Source of the DNA: Flavobacteriales bacterium
Lineage (GTDB): Bacteria > Bacteroidota > Bacteroidia > Flavobacteriales > BACL11
DNA: 38,241 bases
Reading direction: 5' to 3'
Assembly: GCA_012960805.1 (NCBI GenBank)
Contig: DUAO01000014.1
Location: 1-38,241 of the forward strand
A program made the position numbers and the translations under genes. The notes under the pieces are model-generated. The model did not search any database. It saw only the letters and a list, made by a program, of their open reading frames with translations, and was not told the origin of the DNA. Shown here one piece after another: positions 9,014 through 15,818 of this stretch (position 1 is its first letter; each line of letters opens with the position of its first letter).

Positions 9014-9038
9014 GTGTGTAAATTACACTAACTTTGTA
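9014..9038 (+). promoter_or_regulatory. Copy B of the aldolase-upstream motif, with a plus-strand -7 box and no obvious gene
   Basis: Matches the 7831-7855 element at 23 of 25 positions, differing only at the fifth and twentieth bases. It ends in TAACTTTG, an exact TAnnTTTG box on the plus strand. No plus-strand ORF follows; transcription would run into the antisense of porT. The minus-strand TATCTTTG box at 9043-9050 faces it. Confidence 0.3.
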
Positions 9039-9042
9039 TTGG

Positions 9043-9050
9043 CAAAGATA
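9043..9050 (-). promoter_or_regulatory. -7 box for the zinc-ribbon membrane protein gene
   Basis: Minus strand reads TATCTTTG, an exact TAnnTTTG match, about 45 nt before the ATG at 8998. No clear -33 element is visible. Confidence 0.35.
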
Positions 9051-9068
9051 ATAAATTATTTTCACTCA

Positions 9069-9098
9069 CACTAAGTTAGCTATCACTAAGTTAGCTAT
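9069..9098. repeat. Perfect tandem duplication of 15 bp
   Basis: CACTAAGTTAGCTAT occurs at 9069-9083 and again directly at 9084-9098, without mismatch. It lies in the 130-bp gap between the zinc-ribbon gene and the 3' end of porT. The lack of divergence suggests a recent slippage event or a two-site binding element. Confidence 0.9.
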
Positions 9099-9128
9099 AA
9101 AAATCTGATAAACAGACGCTAATCCTTT

Positions 9129-9842
9129 TTATTCAAATGTAAATGAGATCATCCAGCCATTTGTGTTTAAGCGATTTATTGATTTGGTATATATTGTTTC
9201 ATCTTCCGAAAGCAAATTAAGTATGCCATAAGATAACTTAATTTGAGGTGAAAATTTGAAGTATTCAAGGTAGTAATCAATTCCGAAACCAATTTCACCC
9301 ATTAGGTCATTTTTCTTCAATTTTACAATCTCTTGCCCCTCATCATTTATTTTCTCTTGTGAGGCAATGTCTAAGCTGTATTTCACTCCAGCAAGCACAT
9401 AGGTTCTGAAATTATTATACCTAGCTGATTTATATTTAATATAAACAGGAAAATCAATAAGTGTAGATTCAATTCGTTTTATTTTTTCATCACTTACTTG
9501 ATTGTTGTCAATAAATTCGTAATGCAAATGTCGCTCACCAAATACTAGAGTAGGAATGAAGCGTAAGTCGGTATATTTTCCTATTCTAAGGTTAGAAACA
9601 ATACCAAGGTTAAATCCTTTTTGACTATTGGAAAGCAGGGTTAATAATGTATCGTTTGTGATGGTATTACTATTTTTTTGTATGTTAAAATTTAGCTCAT
9701 TCATACCTAGTGTAAATCCAAAGTGGAGTTTCTGAAAATCATAGTGAATAAGGTTTTGAGGTTTTTTACGCCTTTGTCCATAGGAATCACTAATTCCTAA
9801 GAATAAAAGTAAGATAATGAGATATTTAATTAATTTCTGCAT
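9129..9842 (-). CDS. porT: PorT, type IX secretion system outer-membrane-associated protein
   Basis: PorT is needed for T9SS export and gliding in Bacteroidota. The 237-aa product has a signal peptide (MQKLIKYLIILLLFLGISDS, cleavage before GQRRKK). A predicted outer-membrane beta-barrel follows with alternating aromatic strands such as HFGFTLGMNELNFNI and MGEIGFGIDYYLEYF, ending in the aromatic strand GWMISFTFE. The identification is strengthened by position: it lies 20 nt after ubiE in the same direction, a gene order known for porT in Flavobacteria. It is the last gene of the aminotransferase-hldA-ubiE-porT operon. Confidence 0.88.
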   Translation of the reverse strand: MQKLIKYLIILLLFLGISDSYGQRRKKPQNLIHYDFQKLHFGFTLGMNELNFNIQKNSNTITNDTLLTLLSNSQKGFNLGIVSNLRIGKYTDLRFIPTLVFGERHLHYEFIDNNQVSDEKIKRIESTLIDFPVYIKYKSARYNNFRTYVLAGVKYSLDIASQEKINDEGQEIVKLKKNDLMGEIGFGIDYYLEYFKFSPQIKLSYGILNLLSEDETIYTKSINRLNTNGWMISFTFE

Positions 9843-9862
9843 GCGATCCGTAAACGATAAGG

Positions 9863-10585
9863 CTAATATTTTATTGCAACATATAATGATACGATACCAA
9901 AAGTTAATGGCACATGCTCACAATTTTTAAAGCCAGCTTTTTCTAATTCAGCTAGAAAATATTCCCCTGAAGGAAAAGCAATTACAGAATTTGGCAAGTA
10001 GGCGTAAGCATTTTTATCTTTTGAAATAATCCCTCCAACAAAAGGCAAAATATAATGAAAATATAAATTATAAAATTGTTTCAAAGGAAAACGAGTTGGT
10101 TCAGAAGGTTCCAATATGGTTACAATTCCTCCTGATTTTAACGTTCTGTTCATTTCGCAGAGTCCTTTGTTTAAATCTTCAAAATTACGCACACCAAAGC
10201 CAGCTGTTAGTGCATCAAAACTATTGTCATCAAATGGCAAATTTTCTGAATCAGCATGTTGTAAGTGTATCCTATCTGATAATCCTTTTTTAACTATTTT
10301 TTTATTTCCAACATCTAACATCCCTTGGGAAATATCTATTCCTGTAATTTGTGCTTTTGTGTGTTTGCTAGCACTGATGGCAAAGTCAGCAGTGCCAGTA
10401 GCAATATCCAAAATAGTAGCAGGATTATTTGTTAATTTTTTAATGGCAATTTTACGCCATACATTATCCATTCCTAAGGAAAGAGAATGATTTAAAAAAT
10501 CATAACTTTTAGCAATATTGTCAAACATTTGAGTGACTTGCTTTTTCTTATTATCTGTATTGTTATAAGGAGTTACTTTACTCAC
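9863..10585 (-). CDS. ubiE: Demethylmenaquinone methyltransferase (UbiE/MenG)
   Basis: Final C-methylation in menaquinone synthesis, SAM-dependent. At 240 aa it has family length. Motifs are FDNIAKSYDFLNHSLSLGMD near the N terminus, the SAM motif ILDIATGTADFAI, and GFGVRNFEDLNKGLCEMNRT. The start is GTG at 10585. It shares one base with the TAG stop of the preceding kinase gene, so translation is probably coupled. In Bacteroidota the likely substrate is demethylmenaquinone rather than a ubiquinone precursor. Confidence 0.96.
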   Translation of the reverse strand: MSKVTPYNNTDNKKKQVTQMFDNIAKSYDFLNHSLSLGMDNVWRKIAIKKLTNNPATILDIATGTADFAISASKHTKAQITGIDISQGMLDVGNKKIVKKGLSDRIHLQHADSENLPFDDNSFDALTAGFGVRNFEDLNKGLCEMNRTLKSGGIVTILEPSEPTRFPLKQFYNLYFHYILPFVGGIISKDKNAYAYLPNSVIAFPSGEYFLAELEKAGFKNCEHVPLTFGIVSLYVAIKY

Positions 10586-11559
10586 TATTGGATGAGTTTG
10601 ATTGCTTCAGAAAGTAATTTTTCTTTGTTAATAGGCATTACTCCAACCTCTTTACATACTATTCCTCCAGCTAAAGTAGACAGTACAGATAAATCGGTAT
10701 ACTTTATACCTGAAGCTAAGCAAAGGGAGGCTACTGCAATTACAGTGTCCCCAGCACCGGACACATCAATAATGTCACGCTTAAAAGCAGGGGTATGTTT
10801 GAATCCATCTGCTGAGTTTATGCAAATCCCTCTTTCCGATAAGGTTAATAAAATCCCTTTTGCATTAAGTAGTTTACGTAATTCAGTTGATGCTTTTTCT
10901 ATTTCAGAAACATTATCAGCATTAAAATCAATATTCATTCCTGCTTTAATTTCAGCTAAGTTGGGTTTGAATATTGTACAATTTTTATAGGAATTAAAGT
11001 TCTGTTTTTTAGGATCAACAATAGTTGAGATCCCTTTTTTATTAGCTAATTTTATCACTTTTTCAATTACTTCACAAGTAAGCACTCCTTTGTTGTAATC
11101 TTGTAATATAATGACATCAATATTCCCCATTAAACTTTCAGTAAGTTTCAGGAATTCACTTGAATCAATAATAGGAGAGGCTTCTTCTTCATCAATTCGT
11201 AATTGATGTTTATTATTGGCAATAACCCTTGTTTTGACAGTTGTTTTTCTCTCTGTTTTAGCAAGAATCCCTGCAGTTGATAGCTCAGCTTCTTGCATTA
11301 ATTTTAAGAATAATCTACCTCTATTTCCTATGCCTACTACTGAGCATAAAATAGGGTTTGATCCTAAAGCTTTTAAATTTAAAGCTACATTAGCCGCTCC
11401 GCCTAATCGGTTTTCGTGTTTCTTTACTTCAACTACTGGTACAGGGGCTTCTGGTGACATTCTATTTACTTCCCCCCACATATAAGCATCAATCATTGCA
11501 TCCCCTACAATGAGGACATTCTTTTGATTAAACCCTTCAAATAATGCTTTAAAATCCAT
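10585..11559 (-). CDS. PfkB-family kinase, heptose-7-phosphate kinase (RfaE domain I/HldA) type
   Basis: Predicted to phosphorylate D-glycero-beta-D-manno-heptose 7-phosphate in ADP-heptose synthesis for LPS core. The 324-aa product has the RfaE-specific stretch EVNRMSPEAPVPVVEVKK near residues 29-46, followed by RLGGAANVALNLKALG. The PfkB signature DVSGAGDTVIAVASLCLASG, with the catalytic Asp, is near the C terminus. Only the kinase domain is present; the adenylyltransferase half of bifunctional HldE is missing. Its ATG overlaps the stop of the aminotransferase gene (TAATG). The heptose substrate is inferred from the family. Confidence 0.85.
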   Translation of the reverse strand: MDFKALFEGFNQKNVLIVGDAMIDAYMWGEVNRMSPEAPVPVVEVKKHENRLGGAANVALNLKALGSNPILCSVVGIGNRGRLFLKLMQEAELSTAGILAKTERKTTVKTRVIANNKHQLRIDEEEASPIIDSSEFLKLTESLMGNIDVIILQDYNKGVLTCEVIEKVIKLANKKGISTIVDPKKQNFNSYKNCTIFKPNLAEIKAGMNIDFNADNVSEIEKASTELRKLLNAKGILLTLSERGICINSADGFKHTPAFKRDIIDVSGAGDTVIAVASLCLASGIKYTDLSVLSTLAGGIVCKEVGVMPINKEKLLSEAIKLIQ

Positions 11560-12755
11560 TAGTTCAATTGGGCTAATTGTTTTTTGATTCTATCCATTGC
11601 TTGCATGAGTTTCTCATCAGCAGCTGCATAAGAGATTCGTACACATTCAGGATTCCCAAAGGAATCACCTGCAACCAAAGCAACATGTGCAGAATTTAGT
11701 AAATACATACAAAAATCATCTGAATTATTTATAGTAGTTGTTCCGTCTGATTTCCCAAAATAATAACTTACATCAGGGAAAACATAAAATGCACCTTGAG
11801 GGACATTACATTTAATACCTTCTATATTATTTAATTCTGCTAAAATCATATCTCTCCTTTTTAGGAAAGTGTCTTTCATCTGTTGTGTTGTTGATCTTGG
11901 GTCGGCAAGCATTGCTCTTTCTGCAGCTTTTTGTGCTATTGCGCAAGTAGCAGAAGTAACTTGCCCTTGCACTTTATTACAGGCTTTTGCAATCCAAAGT
12001 GGTGCGCCAATAAAACCTACACGCCAACCCGTCATAGCAAATCCTTTTGAAACTCCATTAACAGTGATGGTACGATCCTTCATTGAAGGGATAGTGCCTA
12101 TACTAAAGTGTTTTTCAGTAAAATTAATATGCTCATAAATTTCATCTGCCACTACATAAATATCAGGATGTTTTTCTAACATTTTCGCTATAGCCTCCAG
12201 TTCTGATCGAGTATATACAGTCCCACTAGGATTACATGGGGAGCTGAACATTAACAGTTTAGTTTTTGGTGTAATTACAGCTTCTAACTGCTCAGGTGTT
12301 ACTTTAAAATCCGAATCAATTGTTGAGGGTACTTCTACCGGAACACCTTCTGCTAACTTTACAAGTTCAGTATAGCTAACCCAGTAAGGACAAGGTAAAA
12401 GCACTTCATCTAAAGGATTAAGTAAGCTTAAACAAAGATTGGCTAATGATTGTTTTGCACCAGTTGATGTAACAATTTGATCAGCAGTAAACTCTAAGTC
12501 ATTATCTCTTTTAAATTTTTGTACAATTGCACTTCTGAGCTCTGGTAAACCAGGAACTGGAGTGTAGTGCGAGAAATTATCATCAATTGCTTTTTTTGCT
12601 GCCTCTTTTATAAACTCTGGGGTGTCAAAATCTGGCTCTCCTAAGCTTAAGGCAATTACATCAATTCCTTTAGCTTGTAATTCTCTACTCATTCTTGCCA
12701 TAGCTAGAGTTGCTGATTCTGCTAATCGGTTTAACCTATCTGATACTTTTGTCAT
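11559..12755 (-). CDS. Aspartate-type aminotransferase (class I, PLP-dependent)
   Basis: Transaminase of fold type I, subgroup I-gamma by appearance, probably acting on aspartate or another amino acid with 2-oxoglutarate. At 398 aa it is full length. The N terminus has ALSLGEPDFDTP and HYTPVPGLPELR, and the PLP lysine lies in VNGVSKGFAMTGWRVGFIG. The substrate-carboxylate Arg lies in the C-terminal part (CVRISYAA). It is the first gene of the operon with the heptose kinase, ubiE and porT. A minus-strand TATATTTGC box lies about 30 nt upstream. The exact amino acid specificity cannot be read from sequence. Confidence 0.92.
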   Translation of the reverse strand: MTKVSDRLNRLAESATLAMARMSRELQAKGIDVIALSLGEPDFDTPEFIKEAAKKAIDDNFSHYTPVPGLPELRSAIVQKFKRDNDLEFTADQIVTSTGAKQSLANLCLSLLNPLDEVLLPCPYWVSYTELVKLAEGVPVEVPSTIDSDFKVTPEQLEAVITPKTKLLMFSSPCNPSGTVYTRSELEAIAKMLEKHPDIYVVADEIYEHINFTEKHFSIGTIPSMKDRTITVNGVSKGFAMTGWRVGFIGAPLWIAKACNKVQGQVTSATCAIAQKAAERAMLADPRSTTQQMKDTFLKRRDMILAELNNIEGIKCNVPQGAFYVFPDVSYYFGKSDGTTTINNSDDFCMYLLNSAHVALVAGDSFGNPECVRISYAAADEKLMQAMDRIKKQLAQLN

Positions 12756-12783
12756 GCTTGTTACTTATGGTTTTTAAAAGGAG

Positions 12784-12791
12784 CAAATATA
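12784..12791 (-). promoter_or_regulatory. -7 box for the aminotransferase-porT operon
   Basis: Minus strand TATATTTG followed by C, an exact TAnnTTTG match, with a leader of about 22 nt to the ATG at 12755. A -33 box is not clear. Confidence 0.5.
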
Positions 12792-12889
12792 GGTAATAGT
12801 AGTTAGTTGGTTGTTTTTAGTTGTCAGAAAATTAGAGGTCATAATGAATGAAAGTCTTTTTTGCAAATGATTTTCTATATATTTACAAA

Positions 12890-13225
12890 ATGAAAAAATT
12901 ATTATTTTTAACTGTATGCCTGTTGATTTCAGGAATCACAAATGCACAAAAGGTATTCTCGGTTGAATACGCAAGCCAAGCTGATGTAAAAGTATTTGTT
13001 GCTGATTATGAAAGCAGAGCTGATTTGTCTGTATTTAAAGTGGATTATGAAAGCCGTGCAGGAGAGAATGATGGAAATTGGTTTTTTGTAGATTATGCAA
13101 GTAGGGCAGACAAGAAAATATTTTTTGTGGACTACGCTTCACAAGCTGATGTTATCATTTTTTTTGCTGACCATAGCAGTAGGGCAGGGTGGAAGAAGAA
13201 AGAAAAAATGCATTTATTTTATTAA
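12890..13225 (+). CDS. Secreted repeat protein of the 'septoil knot' / DUF6150 type
   Basis: The 111-aa product has a clear signal peptide (MKKLLFLTVCLLISGITNA, cleavage before QKVF). The mature 92 residues are almost entirely six imperfect repeats of about 13 aa, consensus xVFxVDYxSxADx. They lie at about residues 21-33, 34-46, 47-59, 64-75, 76-88 and 89-101, with a short AGENDGN insert after the third. The tail ends KKKEKMHLFY. This VDYESQAD-type pattern matches what I recall of DUF6150, a family predicted to form a 7(1) knot (septoil knot). Its function is not known. I chose the ATG at 12890 because it starts the signal peptide; an in-frame ATG at 12848 adds 14 unneeded residues. A lipoprotein gene follows after 9 nt. 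Confidence 0.8.
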   Translation: MKKLLFLTVCLLISGITNAQKVFSVEYASQADVKVFVADYESRADLSVFKVDYESRAGENDGNWFFVDYASRADKKIFFVDYASQADVIIFFADHSSRAGWKKKEKMHLFY

Positions 13226-13234
13226 TAAAACAAA

Positions 13235-13843
13235 ATAAAAAAACTACTACTTATATTACTTTACTTGCCTTTACTTTTTACAACTTGCAAGAAAGAAGAT
13301 TCTTTGATAGAACCTTCTAATATTACTATTAATAATAAGTGGCAACTGTCAATGCAAAGTACTTCTCTTGCACAAGGGGACCAGTATGCTTCTGGTACCT
13401 GGATAGATTGGTTAGTAACAGGAACTGTTTACACTGGAAGGATAAATTATATAAGTTCAGGTTCAATTATGGTAAGTAACGATACTGTTTTCCCTGGTGT
13501 ATCTTCAAGCTATTCTTCAAGGGTTTGGAGTATTACTAAAAATCAGGTTACGGTAAATGGTCTTACTGCATCATCTATTATAGATACTTATTATGATGAG
13601 AATGGATTTTCTTATAATATATCGCAACATAATTTTACTAAAAATTTAGATACAATAGTTGTTAATTTTCAGTCAGGTGATATAAAGAAATTTGTAATAA
13701 ATGAATTAACTGCTGATAAATTGCATATTACTTCAATACCTGACACAAACTACATTCCAGTATTTGATATAAATGGTATTTATCAAGATACTGTTATGAT
13801 GAATCTTACTTCAGATAACTATTTCTTTGATAAAGCACAATAG
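13235..13843 (+). CDS. Lipoprotein of unknown function with an apparent ATA start
   Basis: The frame opens after a TAA at 13226. It reads N-K then ATA-AAA-AAA-CTA, giving (M)KKLLLILLYLPLLFTTC, a lipoprotein signal peptide with the lipidated Cys at about residue 19, followed by KKED. No ATG or GTG is available in front of this signal sequence. A TTG exists at 13265, but starting there would destroy the hydrophobic core. So either ATA at 13235 is the start, or an ATG has mutated to ATA. The 184-residue mature part is rich in Thr, Ser and Asn with beta-like segments (NNKWQLSMQ, IVVNFQSGDIKKFVIN), vaguely like lipocalin-type Bacteroidota lipoproteins, but I do not recognise the family. It is probably co-transcribed with the knot-type gene 9 nt upstream and is convergent with meaB. 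Confidence 0.65.
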   Translation: MKKLLLILLYLPLLFTTCKKEDSLIEPSNITINNKWQLSMQSTSLAQGDQYASGTWIDWLVTGTVYTGRINYISSGSIMVSNDTVFPGVSSSYSSRVWSITKNQVTVNGLTASSIIDTYYDENGFSYNISQHNFTKNLDTIVVNFQSGDIKKFVINELTADKLHITSIPDTNYIPVFDINGIYQDTVMMNLTSDNYFFDKAQ

Positions 13844-13853
13844 TTATAAATAA

Positions 13854-14795
13854 TTAAAAGCTACTTAATAACTGATAAATAGTTTTCCCTTTTATTAATT
13901 CTTTTTCCAGATCTTTAAGTTTTCTTTCAGCTAAAAGTAAGTTGTATTGTTTACTGCCTAGCTCTTCTTTTACTATATGGTGTAGCCAATAGATATTTTG
14001 CTTTTCTCTATTTTTATTTTTCCATCCACTAGCACTCATTTGGGAATCATAAGTAGTTATCATATCCCAAATTCCATCAATTCCTGTATTTTCCAAAGCA
14101 GAGCAGGTACTTACTTTAGGTGTCCATCCGTTTTCCATAGCCGGGAATAGGTGTAAGGCTCTTTTGTAAGCTAGTGAAGCATTCTTGGCATTTGTAATAT
14201 TATCGCCATCCGCTTTGTTAATGATAAGTCCGTCCGCCAATTCCATTATTCCCCTTTTTATCCCTTGCAATTCATCACCAGCGCCTGCAAGCATCAATAG
14301 TAAAAAGAAATCTACCAAATTACTAACTGTAGTTTCGCTTTGTCCAACGCCAACGGTTTCTACTAAAATAACCTCATAACCTGCCGACTCACACAAAATA
14401 ACGCTTTCTCTTGTTTTATTGGCCACTCCACCCAAAGTTCCGCTACTTGGGCTAGGGCGGATAAATGCATTCTCATTAGCTGCTAGTTCGTGCATACGGC
14501 TTTTATCCCCTAAAATACTGCCCTGTGTTTGTTCACTAGTTGGGTCAATAGCCAAAACAGCTACTTTCTTCCCTTGGCTAGTTAGTAGTTTGCCAAAAAC
14601 TTCAATAAAGGTACTTTTACCAACTCCTGGCACTCCTGTTATACCTACTCGTATTGATTTTCCACTATGGGGTAAGCATTCAGCAAGTAATTCCTGTGCT
14701 TGTTTTTCATGCTCAGGCAAGGTGCTTTCCAAAAGGGTAATTCCTTTTCCTAATGCAGTGCGATTCCCTTTAATTATTTGCTGAGCGAGTTCCAT
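13854..14795 (-). CDS. meaB: Methylmalonyl-CoA mutase-associated GTPase MeaB (ArgK-like)
   Basis: G3E-family GTPase that protects and loads cobalamin-dependent methylmalonyl-CoA mutase. At 313 aa the length is typical. Walker A is GVPGVGKST (about 54-62), and LVETVGVGQSE is the switch/Walker B region. NKADGDN is the base-specificity motif. The ATG overlaps the stop of ridA (TAATG). The mutase genes are not in the window, so the partner is inferred from family knowledge. It is the last gene of the long lpx-ser operon run. Confidence 0.94.
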   Translation of the reverse strand: MELAQQIIKGNRTALGKGITLLESTLPEHEKQAQELLAECLPHSGKSIRVGITGVPGVGKSTFIEVFGKLLTSQGKKVAVLAIDPTSEQTQGSILGDKSRMHELAANENAFIRPSPSSGTLGGVANKTRESVILCESAGYEVILVETVGVGQSETTVSNLVDFFLLLMLAGAGDELQGIKRGIMELADGLIINKADGDNITNAKNASLAYKRALHLFPAMENGWTPKVSTCSALENTGIDGIWDMITTYDSQMSASGWKNKNREKQNIYWLHHIVKEELGSKQYNLLLAERKLKDLEKELIKGKTIYQLLSSF

Positions 14796-15172
14796 TATTT
14801 TACGGCTATTACTGAGATTTCTACATTTACATTTTTTGGTAAAACTGAAACCTGCACTGCCTCACGAGCAGGAGGCTTATCCTCAAAATATTGAGCATAT
14901 ACAGTATTTATTGCTTTATAATCGTTCATGTTTTTCATAAAGATACTGCATTTTACCACATGGTTAAAATCCATTTCAACTTCCTTTAATACTGCCGCTA
15001 TATTTTGCATTACCTGAGTAGTTTCAGCTGTAATATTATCCATTACTAAATTACCTGTTGCGGGGTTAATTGCTATTTGCCCCGAACAATACAGGGTATT
15101 ACCACTAAGTATAGCTTGGCTATAAGGTCCAATGGCTGCCGGAGCATTGTGAGTACTGATTACTTTTTTCAT
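14795..15172 (-). CDS. ridA: RidA-family reactive intermediate/imine deaminase
   Basis: Hydrolyses reactive 2-aminoacrylate and other enamines released by PLP enzymes. The 125-aa product begins MKKVISTHNAPAAIGPYSQA, contains YCSGQIAINPATGNLV, and carries the key Arg in PPAREAVQVSVLP. The ATG at 15172 is preferred over a longer TTG-initiated form, because homology begins there and it clears the yggS stop by 4 nt. Its neighbours are the PLP-binding yggS and the serine pathway, both linked to PLP chemistry. Confidence 0.94.
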   Translation of the reverse strand: MKKVISTHNAPAAIGPYSQAILSGNTLYCSGQIAINPATGNLVMDNITAETTQVMQNIAAVLKEVEMDFNHVVKCSIFMKNMNDYKAINTVYAQYFEDKPPAREAVQVSVLPKNVNVEISVIAVK

Positions 15173-15176
15173 TTTA

Positions 15177-15818
15177 TTAGTTTCTGTGTCCAAATATAGC
15201 ACTTCCTACTCTAACCATAGTACTGCCTTGTTCTATGGCTAACGGATAATCGCCACTCATTCCCATTGATAAGGTAGTGATGTTGTCGTTTTTTATGCTG
15301 TTAAATACAGTTTTCAGGCTTTTGAATTCTTCTTTGATTTGATTATTATCATTCGTAAAAGTAGCCATTCCCATTAGGCCAACAATCCTGATATTTTTGA
15401 AAGATGAAGTAGCAAATAACACCTGTGTTACTTCCTGTATTCCAAAACCAAACTTTGTATCTTCCTTGGCAATATGTACTTGCAAAAGGCAGTCAATTTT
15501 CCTATTATTTTGTACTGCCCTTTTATCAATTTCTTGTAATAGTTTTAGGTTATCCACTCCGTGTATTAATGTAACAAAAGGAGCTATAAACTTTACCTTA
15601 TTTCTTTGCAAATGCCCAATCATATGCCACTGAATATCTTTGGGTAATTCTTCTTGTTTTTTTACTAATTCTTGTACTTTATTTTCGCCAAAAACTCTTT
15701 GTCCCTCACTATAAGCTTCCAGGATATCAGTATTGGGTTTTGTTTTGGAAACCGCTACTAAAGTTACTGTTTTAGGCAGCTTACTTTTTATACTTACTAA
15801 TTGGTCAGCAATAGACAT
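15177..15818 (-). CDS. YggS/PROSC-family PLP homeostasis protein
   Basis: Single-domain PLP-binding protein that balances free pyridoxal phosphate; no catalytic activity is known for the family. The 213 aa form one alanine-racemase-like barrel. The PLP lysine lies in LVAVSKTKPN (about residues 20-29). Other hallmarks are FGENKVQELVKK, WHMIGHLQRNKVK and LSMGMSGDYPLAIEQGSTMV, the phosphate-binding end. The start codon overlaps the stop of the DUF1015 gene, and ridA follows after 4 nt. Confidence 0.95.
   Translation of the reverse strand: MSIADQLVSIKSKLPKTVTLVAVSKTKPNTDILEAYSEGQRVFGENKVQELVKKQEELPKDIQWHMIGHLQRNKVKFIAPFVTLIHGVDNLKLLQEIDKRAVQNNRKIDCLLQVHIAKEDTKFGFGIQEVTQVLFATSSFKNIRIVGLMGMATFTNDNNQIKEEFKSLKTVFNSIKNDNITTLSMGMSGDYPLAIEQGSTMVRVGSAIFGHRN

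Noticed and set aside
12848-12889. Upstream ATG for the septoil-knot gene
   Set aside because: It would add 14 residues in front of a complete signal peptide.
13265-13267. TTG as the start of the lipoprotein
   Set aside because: It would remove most of the signal peptide, leaving only MPLLFTTC before the lipidated Cys, too short for export.
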